Shown here: positions 24,186 to 31,896 of the stretch, piece by piece
Position numbering within the stretch: position 1 is the stretch's first letter
How the letters are laid out: each line of letters opens with the position of its first letter
Notes under the pieces: generated by a model
What the model was told of the DNA's origin: nothing
The model's database searches: none
What the model saw: the letters and a program-made list of their open reading frames with translations, nothing else
Position numbers and translations under genes: made by a program
NCBI RefSeq assembly: GCF_031846505.1
Contig: NZ_JAVRHP010000029.1
Coordinates: 1-38,041, forward strand
Direction: 5' to 3'
Length of the DNA stretch: 38,041 bases
Source: Autumnicola edwardsiae
GTDB taxonomy: Bacteria > Bacteroidota > Bacteroidia > Flavobacteriales > Flavobacteriaceae

Positions 24186-24971
24186 TTAGTTTGAACTGAA
24201 GTATCCTTTCATGATACCTCGTTGTGAGTTTTTAATAAATTCTAATATTTCGTCTCGCTCTGCGCTAGCCTGCATTTCTGCTTCAATAATAGCTACCGCC
24301 TGGGTGTTATTATAATTTTTCTGGTAAAGGATCCTGTAAATATCCTGAACTTCCCGAATTTTATCTGTAGTAAAGCCTCTTCTTCTTAACCCAATAGAAT
24401 TAATCCCCACGAAAGATAAAGGTTCCCTTCCCGCTTTTACAAAAGGTGGTACATCTTTCCTTACCAAAGAGCCACCAGTAACAAAAGCATGATTCCCAAT
24501 ACTGCAAAACTGCTGAATTGCCGTCATCCCCGCAAGTATTACATACTCTCCAACGTTGATGTGCCCCGCCAGAGTACTGTTATTGGAAAAAATGCAATTA
24601 TCACCAACAATACAATCGTGTGCAATATGGCAATAAGCCATGATCCAGCAATTTTTTCCAATTACGGTCTTCATCCTGTCAGAAGTACCACGATTAATGG
24701 TAACGCACTCCCTTATTGTGGTATGATCTCCAATTTCGGTTAACGTGTCCTCATCATTAAATTTTTTATCCTGCGGAATAGCTGAGATTACTGCCCCGGG
24801 AAAAATATTGCAGTTTTTACCAATACGGGCACCTTCCATTATAGTGACATTCGAACCAATCCAGGTTCCTTCGCCAATTACAACATTATTATGAATAGTT
24901 GTAAAAGGTTCTATAACCACATTCTTGGCAATTTTAGCTCCAGGATGAACGTATGCTAAAGGTTGGTTCAT
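24186..24971 (-). CDS. lpxA: UDP-N-acetylglucosamine acyltransferase
   Basis: 261 residues. First acylation of lipid A synthesis: transfers a 3-hydroxyacyl chain from ACP to UDP-GlcNAc. Left-handed beta-helix of hexapeptide repeats from YVHPGAKIAKNVVIEPF onward, catalytic His in CHIAHDCIVGDNCIFSNN, then a helical C-terminal domain (FTTDKIREVQDIYRILYQ). It starts 2 bases after the lpxC-fabZ stop, so the two are translationally coupled. Confidence 0.96.
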   Translation of the reverse strand: MNQPLAYVHPGAKIAKNVVIEPFTTIHNNVVIGEGTWIGSNVTIMEGARIGKNCNIFPGAVISAIPQDKKFNDEDTLTEIGDHTTIRECVTINRGTSDRMKTVIGKNCWIMAYCHIAHDCIVGDNCIFSNNSTLAGHINVGEYVILAGMTAIQQFCSIGNHAFVTGGSLVRKDVPPFVKAGREPLSFVGINSIGLRRRGFTTDKIREVQDIYRILYQKNYNNTQAVAIIEAEMQASAERDEILEFIKNSQRGIMKGYFSSN

Positions 24972-24973
24972 AA

Positions 24974-26374
24974 TTATTTTGTTTTTACAATTTGCGCCAT
25001 TAGAATAGCTTCTGTGGCAATTTTACCGTTCACGTAAGCGTAGCCCTGCATTTGGCAAATTCCGCGACGGATGGGTGCCAAAAGTTCCAGTTTAAAAATA
25101 AGTGTATCCCCCGGAACAACTTGCTGCTTAAAACGTACATTATCGATCTTCATAAAGTAAGTTAGATAATTTTCCGGATCGGGAACTGATTTTAACGCCA
25201 GAATTCCTCCTGTTTGCGCCATGGCTTCTACCTGGAGTACACCTGGCATTACCGGTTTTCCCGGAAAGTGGCCAACAAAAAATGGTTCGTTCATCGTCAC
25301 ATTCTTCATTCCTATTACAGAGGTAGTGGTAAGTTCATAAATTTTATCTACCAATAAGAACGGAGGTCTATGTGGTAAAGTATCCATAATGTCGGTAACA
25401 TCCATAAGAGGCTTCTGGTCCGGATCAATTTTAGGAACCTTGTTCCTCTTTTCTTCCTTGATCTTTTTAGCCAGTTTTTTAGCAAATTGGGTGTTTACAA
25501 AATGGCCGGGTTTATTAGCGATTACCTTACCGCGAATTCTTGTGCCCACCAGTGCCAAATCCCCTAAAACATCCAGTAATTTATGCCTGGCTGCCTCATT
25601 TGGATAATGCAACGTAAGGTTATCTAAAATGCCGTTGGGTTTAACAGCAATTTTATCTCTTTTAAATACTTCTCTTAACTTCTGAAGCGTGTCTTCCCCA
25701 ATCTCCTTGTCTACATATACAATGGCATTATTTAAATCACCTCCTTTTATTAAACCATGCTGAAGCAAAGCTTCAAGTTCGTGTAGAAAACTGAAGGTCC
25801 TCGCGTTGGAAATTTCATTTTTAAACTCAGACAAGCTGGAAATAGACGCATTCTGGGTGCCGAGAACTTTAGTGCCAAAGTCTACCATAGTGGTTACCTG
25901 GTATTCTTCAGCGGGCATAATAATAAGCTCACTACCGGAGTCTTCATCCCGATAGCAGATCACTTCATTCACTACATATTCGTCCCTTTTTTCCTCCTGC
26001 TCTACAATTCCCGCCTTTTCCAAAGCTTCTACAAAAAACTTTGAAGAACCATCCATAATAGGAGGTTCTGAAGCATTTAATTCAATAATCAGGTTATCGA
26101 TATCCAGTCCAACGCAGGCTGCAAGAACATGTTCTGAGGTTTGGATGCTTACGCCATTTTTTTCCAGGTTGGTACCTCGCTTGGTATTTACCACATAATT
26201 CACATCTGCTTCAATAAGAGGACTGCCTTCAACATCAGTCCTTTTAAAAACAAAGCCTGTATTTTCGGGGGCGGGCTTAAAGGTTAGCGTTACCTCCTGC
26301 CCTGTATGAAGTCCTACACCGTTCAACGAAACTTCATTATCAATGGTCCTTTGTTTTGACACTTTTTCAGCCAT
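24974..26374 (-). CDS. lpxC/fabZ: Fused LpxC deacetylase / FabZ dehydratase
   Basis: 466 residues joining two enzymes, a fusion known from Bacteroidota. The N-terminal LpxC (about 1-305) is the zinc deacetylase that commits UDP-acyl-GlcNAc to lipid A: GVGLHTGQEVTL, zinc His in SEHVLAACVGL, and HYPNEAARHKLLDVLGDLAL with the other zinc ligands and catalytic His. The C-terminal FabZ (about 320-466) is the hot-dog 3-hydroxyacyl-ACP dehydratase: LPHRPPFLLVD, active His in VGHFPGKPVMPGVLQVEAMAQ with the catalytic Glu. Joining them in one chain links 3-hydroxyacyl-ACP use in lipid A with its use in fatty-acid synthesis. Overlaps lpxD by 8 bases. Confidence 0.97.
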   Translation of the reverse strand: MAEKVSKQRTIDNEVSLNGVGLHTGQEVTLTFKPAPENTGFVFKRTDVEGSPLIEADVNYVVNTKRGTNLEKNGVSIQTSEHVLAACVGLDIDNLIIELNASEPPIMDGSSKFFVEALEKAGIVEQEEKRDEYVVNEVICYRDEDSGSELIIMPAEEYQVTTMVDFGTKVLGTQNASISSLSEFKNEISNARTFSFLHELEALLQHGLIKGGDLNNAIVYVDKEIGEDTLQKLREVFKRDKIAVKPNGILDNLTLHYPNEAARHKLLDVLGDLALVGTRIRGKVIANKPGHFVNTQFAKKLAKKIKEEKRNKVPKIDPDQKPLMDVTDIMDTLPHRPPFLLVDKIYELTTTSVIGMKNVTMNEPFFVGHFPGKPVMPGVLQVEAMAQTGGILALKSVPDPENYLTYFMKIDNVRFKQQVVPGDTLIFKLELLAPIRRGICQMQGYAYVNGKIATEAILMAQIVKTK

Positions 26375-27395
26375 TATTGTTTAGTTTTTTTTCCAGTTGG
26401 TTAAGTTTATCTACAGTTTGAGATAGATTTTTAAAGTGTATATAAGATTTATTATAATTGCTGTAAGCTAAAGCAGGAGAACCCTGCAACATTTCGTCAT
26501 CTTTAATGTTTCTTCCAACGCCGGACTGTGCCTGGATCTTCACCCGGTTTCCGATTGTGAGATGTCCGGAAATCCCAACCTGCCCCCCAATAAGGCAATT
26601 TTCGCCAATTTTAGTAGAACCCGCAATTCCCGTTTGGGCAGCGATAGCTGTATTTTGGCCAATTTCGACGTTATGGGCGATCTGGATCTGGTTATCCAGC
26701 TTTACACCCTTTCTTAAGATGGTAGATCCCAAGGTTGCTCTATCTATAGTCGTTGCAGCACCAACATCTACGTTATCCTCAATAACCACATTCCCTATTT
26801 GGGGCACTTTTGAATATACCCCACCTTCGCCAGGGCTAAAACCGAAGCCGTCGGCACCAATTATTGCTCCCCCATGAATAACACAGTTGTTCCCTATAAG
26901 CGTTTCTGAATAAATTTTAACCCCTGCAAATAAGGTCACGTTATTGCCAATTATCACATTATCACCAATATAAACATTAGGATAGATCTTAACATTGTCT
27001 CCAATTATCACATTTTCGCCAATGTATGAGAACGCGCCCAGGTAGAGCTCTTCCCCATATTTGACACTTTCAGCAACAAAACTCGGTTGTTCAATCCCGC
27101 TTTTGTTCAATTTAATTTGATTGTAATATTCCAGGAGTGTAGAAAATGCCTTATAGGCATCCTTTACTTTAATAAGCGTGGTTGTTATAGGCTGCTCTAT
27201 TTCAAAATTACTATTTACTATAGTAATAGAAGCATTTGTCTTATATATATAAGATGTGTATTTAGGATTGCTTAAAAAGGTAAGGGAACCCTCAGAGCCT
27301 TCTTCGATTTTTGCCAGTTCTGAGACTTCAGCTTCGGGATTCCCTACAACTGTGCCTTCCAGAATTTCTGCTATTTGTGCTGCTGTAAACTTCAT
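26367..27395 (-). CDS. lpxD: UDP-3-O-acylglucosamine N-acyltransferase
   Basis: 342 residues, standard LpxD length. Adds the second (N-linked) 3-hydroxyacyl chain to UDP-3-O-acyl-glucosamine. N-terminal uridine-binding domain (FTAAQIAEILEGTVVGNPEAEVSELAKIEEG), hexapeptide beta-helix (about 105-300) with catalytic His in LDNQIQIAHNVEIGQNTAIA, GADGFGF in the insert, C-terminal coil (LSQTVDKLNQLEKKL). First gene of lpxD - lpxC/fabZ - lpxA - efp, all spaced by 8 bases or less or overlapping. It has its own -7 box just before the ATG. Confidence 0.96.
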   Translation of the reverse strand: MKFTAAQIAEILEGTVVGNPEAEVSELAKIEEGSEGSLTFLSNPKYTSYIYKTNASITIVNSNFEIEQPITTTLIKVKDAYKAFSTLLEYYNQIKLNKSGIEQPSFVAESVKYGEELYLGAFSYIGENVIIGDNVKIYPNVYIGDNVIIGNNVTLFAGVKIYSETLIGNNCVIHGGAIIGADGFGFSPGEGGVYSKVPQIGNVVIEDNVDVGAATTIDRATLGSTILRKGVKLDNQIQIAHNVEIGQNTAIAAQTGIAGSTKIGENCLIGGQVGISGHLTIGNRVKIQAQSGVGRNIKDDEMLQGSPALAYSNYNKSYIHFKNLSQTVDKLNQLEKKLNNNG

Positions 27396-27400
27396 TCTGG

Positions 27401-27408
27401 CAAAAGTA
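27401..27408 (-). promoter_or_regulatory. lpxD promoter -7 element, nearly leaderless
   Basis: TACTTTTG on the minus strand matches TAnnTTTG and ends 5 bases before the lpxD ATG, so a transcript from it would have little or no 5' leader. It lies in the 24-base gap after the HD-domain gene; read-through from that gene is also possible. Confidence 0.5.
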
Positions 27409-27419
27409 AAAAAAATGCT

Positions 27420-28649
27420 TCAATCTTTGGACTTAGGATAACAGATATAATATTTCACCACTGTTTTTGAGAGTGCTTTTAGGTTAAGCTGGTCCGAAAC
27501 TTTAACAACATCGTTGATCTTGCCGTTTTTATGCAGAATGTTAATTGCGTTATTTTCTTTCTTATAAGCCAGGTTGGTAATTTCCCCGCTAAAGACAAAA
27601 TAATCAGCTTCTTTTTCTAAAATATCATATTTCTGCTGAAGGTTTTCCCTGTGCTTTTGCATCTTCTTTTCGTCCGGCTTCTTCTTTTTAATTTTCACCT
27701 TTAACAGATCCCGGTTAATGATCATTCGGCACAAATTACGCAATACAAAATCATCACAATCCACCCATTCTTTCATGGCACTCACCACGTCATAATCATC
27801 AAGCCTGGAGAAAATGCCTAAAACTTCAGTATTAAAATCTTCTTTTTGCACTTTATTGTGCAGGAAGTAACTTAAAGCTGTACTGGACTTTATTTTTTTC
27901 CCTTCATCTATTAATTCCTTCGCCCTTCTTAAAACCCTAATAAGCAACTGCTCGGCAACAAGGCTTGTTTTATGAAGATAAACCTGCCAGTACATTAACC
28001 GCCGGGCCACCAAAAATTTTTCTACGGAATAAATACCTTTTTCCTCAACAACCAACTCATCGTTCACCACATTCAGCATCGTGATAAGACGTTCACTATT
28101 AATATTCCCTTCTGCAGCACCGGTGTAAAAACTGTCCCTTTTAAGGTAATCCAGCCGGTCCATATCCATTTGGCTGGAAATTAACTGGTTCATAAACCTG
28201 CGGTGATAACTGCCCTTAAACATATTTATGGCAAGCGTTAAATCCTGGTTAAAGTTTTTATTAAGCTCCTCCATAAAAAGCAGCGAAATACATTCGTGAT
28301 CCACCCCTTCCACGATACTATGTTCCATCGCATGAGAAAAAGGACCGTGACCAATATCATGTAATAAAATAGCGACATAAAGAGCTTGTTCTTCTTCCGA
28401 AGAAATTTCAACACCTTTATATATAAGGATTTGAACGGCTTTTTGCATTAAATGAAGGCAGCCGAGCGCATGATGAAACCTGGTATGATTGGCACCTGGA
28501 TACACGAGATATGAAAGCCCCATTTGGGAAATTCTGCGTAGTCTTTGAAAGTATGGATGTTCAATAATGTTGAATATCTGCTGACTGGGAACAGTAATAA
28601 ATCCGTAAATTGGATCGTTTAATAATTTGAGTTTGTTTTGTGAAGCCAA
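27420..28649 (-). CDS. HD-domain phosphohydrolase
   Basis: About 409 residues from a TTG at 28649 (MASQNKLKLLNDPIYGFITVP). The frame is open to an ATG at 28721, but a TATATTTG promoter box lies inside that extension (28670-28677), and the added residues look like untranslated sequence. The HD domain has HTRFHHALGCLHLM, ILLHDIGHGPFSHAMEH (the HD pair) and later SSQMDMDRLDYLKRD, matching the dGTPase/SAMHD1-like group that acts on nucleotides. The substrate of the bacteroidotal members is not known. A charged C-terminal part (KVKIKKKKPDEKKMQKHREN) follows. Transcribed towards lpxD and divergent from porX. Confidence 0.85.
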   Translation of the reverse strand: MASQNKLKLLNDPIYGFITVPSQQIFNIIEHPYFQRLRRISQMGLSYLVYPGANHTRFHHALGCLHLMQKAVQILIYKGVEISSEEEQALYVAILLHDIGHGPFSHAMEHSIVEGVDHECISLLFMEELNKNFNQDLTLAINMFKGSYHRRFMNQLISSQMDMDRLDYLKRDSFYTGAAEGNINSERLITMLNVVNDELVVEEKGIYSVEKFLVARRLMYWQVYLHKTSLVAEQLLIRVLRRAKELIDEGKKIKSSTALSYFLHNKVQKEDFNTEVLGIFSRLDDYDVVSAMKEWVDCDDFVLRNLCRMIINRDLLKVKIKKKKPDEKKMQKHRENLQQKYDILEKEADYFVFSGEITNLAYKKENNAINILHKNGKINDVVKVSDQLNLKALSKTVVKYYICYPKSKD

Positions 28650-28669
28650 GCTTAAAAATTTAATTAAAA

Positions 28670-28677
28670 CAAATATA
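28670..28677 (-). promoter_or_regulatory. -7 element for the HD-domain gene
   Basis: TATATTTG on the minus strand, 20 bases before the proposed TTG start. It supports the shorter start, since transcription would begin downstream of the ATG at 28721. No clean -33 TTTG. Confidence 0.5.
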
Positions 28678-28764
28678 CATATTGAAGTCCATAAAGGGCC
28701 TCTGTTCAACCTAAAAGCCATATATGCCGAATAAAATTTTGCTATGGCTTATAATTTTAGACCT

Positions 28765-30315
28765 ATGAATAATATCAACATACTTTGGGTAGACGATGAA
28801 ATTGATTTGCTGAAGCCCCACATTATTTTTCTTGAATCGCGAAATTATGCCGTGACAACCTGTAAAAGTGGTACCGAAGCTTTGGAGAAAATAGAAGAAG
28901 AAAGTTTTGATATTGTTTTTCTGGATGAAAATATGCCCGGCCTTACCGGATTGGAAACTCTTTCGGAAATTAAAGAAAAACGCGAAAATCTTCCTGTTGT
29001 GATGATTACCAAGAGCGAAGAAGAGTACATTATGGAAGAAGCCATTGGTTCTAAAATTGCCGATTACCTTATAAAACCGGTAAACCCCAACCAGATCCTG
29101 CTTAGTATTAAAAAGAACCTGGACCACTCCCGGTTAATTTCTGAAAAAACCACTTCAAACTATCAGCAGGAGTTTAGAAAAATTGCTATGGAAATGTCCC
29201 AGGTAAATTCTTATGAAGAATGGGCAGAGCTTTATCAGCGGCTTATTTACTGGGAACTTCAGCTGGAAACCATTGAAGACAGCAGCATGTTCGAGATTTT
29301 AGAATCGCAAAAACAGGAAGCAAACACCCAGTTCTGTAAATTTATTGAAAAAAATTACGCTTCCTGGTTTGACCGGGATGCCGACGCTCCCGTAATGTCC
29401 CACACACTTTTTAAGAAGCAAATAGTTCCTGAAATTAATAAAGAGCAACCAACTTTATTGGTAGTTGTAGATAACCTCAGGTACGACCAGTGGAAAGCTT
29501 TTGAACCTGTGGTAAACACTTTCTATAAAAAAGAAAAAGAATCGGCTTATTTCAGCATACTACCAACAGCTACACAATATGCACGCAATGCAATCTTCTC
29601 GGGGCTTATGCCAAGCGAAATGGAAAAGCTATTCCCGAAGTACTGGAAAAATGATACCGATGAAGGCGGAAAAAACCTGTATGAAGAAAACTTTCTGCAG
29701 GAGCAAATGAAAAGGCTGGGGTTGGATTTTACTTTTGCTTACCATAAAATAAGCAATTTAAAAGCGGGAAAAAAGCTGGTAGAAAATTTTAAATCTCAAA
29801 AAAATAATGATTTTACTGTGGTAGTTTACAATTTTGTAGACATGCTGTCCCACTCCAAGACCGAGATGGAAGTAATAAAAGAATTAGCTTCTAATGATAA
29901 ATCCTACCGTTCTCTAACGCACAGCTGGTTCAGGAATTCCCCGCTCCTGGAGATTATCCAGCAGGCGCAGCAACTTGGCTTTAAATTGATTATCACCACA
30001 GATCATGGTACTATAAATGTGAAGCACCCCTCTAAGGTAATAGGAGATAAAGAAACAAGCCTTAATTTAAGGTACAAAACCGGGAAAAGCCTTACCTACG
30101 AAAAGAAAGAAGTACTGGAAGCTGCCAACCCTAAGACGGTCCATCTTCCTACATTAAATATGAGCAGCTCATTTATTTTTGCCAAGGGGGATTTATTCTT
30201 CGCCTATCCCAACAACTTTAACCATTATGTAGGTTACTACCGGAACACTTACCAACACGGTGGGGTTTCCCTGGAAGAGATGGTTATCCCCTACATAGTT
30301 TTGTCTCCAAAATAA
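28765..30315 (+). CDS. porX: PorX-type two-component regulator with PglZ domain
   Basis: 516 residues from the ATG at 28765; the in-frame ATG at 28744 would only add MAYNFRP and is less likely. The N-terminal receiver (1 to about 122) has Asp10-Asp11, phospho-acceptor Asp54 in VFLDENMPG, MITKS and the conserved Lys in YLIKPVNP. A helical linker follows, then a PglZ/alkaline-phosphatase-like domain (about 205-516) with LVVVDNLRYDQW, ILPTATQYARNAIFSGLMP and ITTDHGT carrying metal ligands. PorX works with the PorY kinase to control the type IX secretion system and gliding, and its C-terminal domain has phosphodiesterase activity in studied species. porY and the T9SS structural genes are not in the window. 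Divergent from the HD-domain gene. Confidence 0.96.
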   Translation: MNNINILWVDDEIDLLKPHIIFLESRNYAVTTCKSGTEALEKIEEESFDIVFLDENMPGLTGLETLSEIKEKRENLPVVMITKSEEEYIMEEAIGSKIADYLIKPVNPNQILLSIKKNLDHSRLISEKTTSNYQQEFRKIAMEMSQVNSYEEWAELYQRLIYWELQLETIEDSSMFEILESQKQEANTQFCKFIEKNYASWFDRDADAPVMSHTLFKKQIVPEINKEQPTLLVVVDNLRYDQWKAFEPVVNTFYKKEKESAYFSILPTATQYARNAIFSGLMPSEMEKLFPKYWKNDTDEGGKNLYEENFLQEQMKRLGLDFTFAYHKISNLKAGKKLVENFKSQKNNDFTVVVYNFVDMLSHSKTEMEVIKELASNDKSYRSLTHSWFRNSPLLEIIQQAQQLGFKLIITTDHGTINVKHPSKVIGDKETSLNLRYKTGKSLTYEKKEVLEAANPKTVHLPTLNMSSSFIFAKGDLFFAYPNNFNHYVGYYRNTYQHGGVSLEEMVIPYIVLSPK

Positions 30316-30321
30316 AATATA

Positions 30322-30348
30322 ATCGATAAAAAGCATCTTTTTATCGAT
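30322..30348 (+). terminator. Palindrome after porX, possible terminator
   Basis: ATCGATAAAAAG (30322-30333) and CTTTTTATCGAT (30337-30348) are perfect 12-bp arms around a 3-base CAT loop, 7 bases past the porX stop. The right arm contains its own T run, so it can serve as a terminator in either direction. CGATAAAAGGCATTTTC follows as a second, imperfect copy of the left half. Confidence 0.6.
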
Positions 30349-30449
30349 AAAAGGCATTTTCACATAAGTCTATTAATCTGATTTTCAGTAATATGTAATT
30401 TATTTCAAATAATTACATATCTTTATCATCCCTTAAATCTAAAAATTGA

Positions 30450-30854
30450 ATGTCGTTAACCTACGATCTGGACCAACTGGATATGGCTGTTAATCATATC
30501 CTAGAGCATACAAAAAGCAAGACTCTGCTTTTTTATGGCGAGATGGGAGCCGGTAAAACTACTTTAATCCGGGCTCTCGTAAGCGCACTGGGCGCTGAAG
30601 AGTCTGCCTCCAGTCCCACCTTTTCCCTGGTTAATGAATACCTCACACCAGAGGGACCTATTTATCATTTTGATTTTTACAGAATAAATTCTAAAGCTGA
30701 AGCTTTGGATATGGGTATTGAAGATTATTTGGATGCCTCTGCATGGAAATTTATCGAATGGCCACAAAAAATAGAGAGTTTTCTAGATGAAAATTCCCAA
30801 AAAGTGGAAATTTTGATAAAAAACACGGATTTAAGATTGTTAAAACTATGTTAA
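30450..30854 (+). CDS. tsaE: tRNA t6A biosynthesis ATPase
   Basis: 134 residues, slightly short but complete. It partners TsaB and TsaD in making N6-threonylcarbamoyl-adenosine 37 in ANN-decoding tRNAs. P-loop YGEMGAGKTT (about 29-38), switch-like SPTFSLVNEY, HFDFYRI with the Walker B-like Asp, and the conserved FIEWPQKIESFL with the family's EW pair. Cytoplasmic. Follows porX after the palindrome and 100 further bases, so it is probably transcribed separately. Confidence 0.96.
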   Translation: MSLTYDLDQLDMAVNHILEHTKSKTLLFYGEMGAGKTTLIRALVSALGAEESASSPTFSLVNEYLTPEGPIYHFDFYRINSKAEALDMGIEDYLDASAWKFIEWPQKIESFLDENSQKVEILIKNTDLRLLKLC

Positions 30855-31051
30855 AAAAACTAGAAAAAAGCGGGAATTTGGAAAAATTGTGATGTAAGAA
30901 AAAAGTTACATATCGAAAAATATTTTAAGTTCAGGGAATAATTTTTCGCATCTGAACGAAAATTAAAATAAGTTTAACTTACTTTTGGAAAGAAAATTTT
31001 TCAAAAGTGAGCATTTTTATGCTGTGAAAAAGGCTGCAAAAGTACAACTAA

Positions 31052-31090
31052 TATATTTGTTAGTAGCGGGTTAAGATTTTTATAGGTTTG
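31052..31090 (+). promoter_or_regulatory. Promoter(s) for the small secreted peptide
   Basis: Two perfect TAnnTTTG boxes: TATATTTG (31052-31059) and TAGGTTTG (31083-31090), the second 44 bases before the ATG at 31135. The TTTG of the first can also serve as the -33 element of the second (23-base spacer, on the long side). A further TACTTTTG lies near 30979, next to an ACTTTTG/CAAAAGT inverted repeat. Confidence 0.6.
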
Positions 31091-31134
31091 TATCAGAAAC
31101 AAAAACGAAATACAAATTTTTAAAATCTACAAAT

Positions 31135-31281
31135 ATGAAAATCAAAGCAGTATTATTCGCAGCAGCAATTTTTGGAGCAAGCTTTTTTGTAACTTCAACT
31201 ACAGATAAAGAAAATGATAAAGAAGTCATCAAAACACAAGCCGTCGACAAAAGGCTCATCCGGGTTCCTCCTTGTGGGTAG
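31135..31281 (+). CDS. Small secreted peptide
   Basis: 48 codons. A clear signal peptide (MKIKAVLFAAAIFGASFFVT) is followed by a short charged mature part (DKENDKEVIKTQAVDKRLIR) ending VPPCG. Supported by a promoter and by typical flavobacterial spacing. The 3' end overlaps the next gene by 68 bases in another frame. No known domain. It could be a secreted peptide or, less likely, the leader of the downstream membrane-protein gene. The mature part would be only about 25 residues. Confidence 0.65.
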   Translation: MKIKAVLFAAAIFGASFFVTSTTDKENDKEVIKTQAVDKRLIRVPPCG

Positions 31282-31834
31282 TATTATAGCTATCTCTATA
31301 GCGCTTTCACCTTATATTTTTTATTTATATGAAATTTTCCCAAGCACTCCTGTTTGGGAAAATTCTTTTTTTACCTATGAAAGTAAATATTACCAGGACG
31401 TTCTTACTGCGGCTTGGACTTACTTAGGGAAAATAACACCTCTCTTCCTTTTGCTTATATGGTTTTTTACCTGTAAACACTGGTGGTACCATGTAATTCT
31501 TATTCCGATTGCTATGTATACTTACCAAATAGTTGGAACTTTTTATGCTGACGTTTATTTAGAAAGTGAATTTCTTATGGATGTTAACGGGCTTATTTAT
31601 CTCGCTCCTTTTTTTATTGCTATTCTTTCTATAGTTTATCTGGTAAGAGTTAAAATTTTCGATCGCATTTATGGTTTGGACAGTCTTAGCGAACTGGAAG
31701 AAACGGAAATCTCTGTTTTCTCCAACGTTTCTGATCGTGACAGGAGGGAGATAAAATCTTTTCAGCAGGAAGCAGAAGAAGATATGGCGGGAGAACAGGA
31801 CATTGCTATGGAAGATTATTACCGCAAACTCTAG
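31214..31834 (+). CDS. Four-helix integral membrane protein of unknown function
   Basis: 206 residues with four predicted transmembrane helices: about 17-38 (GFLLVGSIIAISIALSPYIF), 70-86 (ITPLFLLLIWFFTC), 90-108 (YHVILIPIAMYTYQIVGTFY) and 123-145 (LIYLAPFFIAILSIVYLV). A distinctive CKHWWYHVILIP motif lies between helices 2 and 3. The C-terminal 55 residues are acidic and cytoplasmic (SELEETEISVF...EDMAGEQDIAMEDYYRKL). The start is uncertain: ATG at 31214 lies inside the small-peptide gene, and GTG at 31274 is an alternative but would cut into helix 1. Family unknown; I recognise no function. Confidence 0.75.
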   Translation: MIKKSSKHKPSTKGSSGFLLVGSIIAISIALSPYIFYLYEIFPSTPVWENSFFTYESKYYQDVLTAAWTYLGKITPLFLLLIWFFTCKHWWYHVILIPIAMYTYQIVGTFYADVYLESEFLMDVNGLIYLAPFFIAILSIVYLVRVKIFDRIYGLDSLSELEETEISVFSNVSDRDRREIKSFQQEAEEDMAGEQDIAMEDYYRKL

Positions 31835-31869
31835 TACAGCTTCTTCTTATTAATTTTCTTAAATTAGTC

Positions 31870-31887
31870 GTACTTAATATTTAGTAC
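31870..31887. promoter_or_regulatory. Palindrome upstream of alanine dehydrogenase
   Basis: GTACTTAATATTTAGTAC is palindromic except at two symmetric positions and ends 10 bases before the ald start. It could be an operator for a dimeric regulator; no family can be named. Confidence 0.4.
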
Positions 31888-31896
31888 ACTATACGT

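Noticed and set aside
28650..28721. ATG 28721 as start of the HD-domain gene
   Set aside because: The extension contains a TATATTTG promoter box, and the conserved part begins right after the TTG at 28649.
28744..28764. ATG 28744 as porX start
   Set aside because: It adds seven residues not expected before the receiver domain; ATG 28765 begins directly at the first strand.
28711..29127. Minus-strand ORF of 138 codons over the porX receiver domain
   Set aside because: It is the shadow of strongly coding porX sequence; composition is Phe/Asn-rich as expected of an antisense frame.
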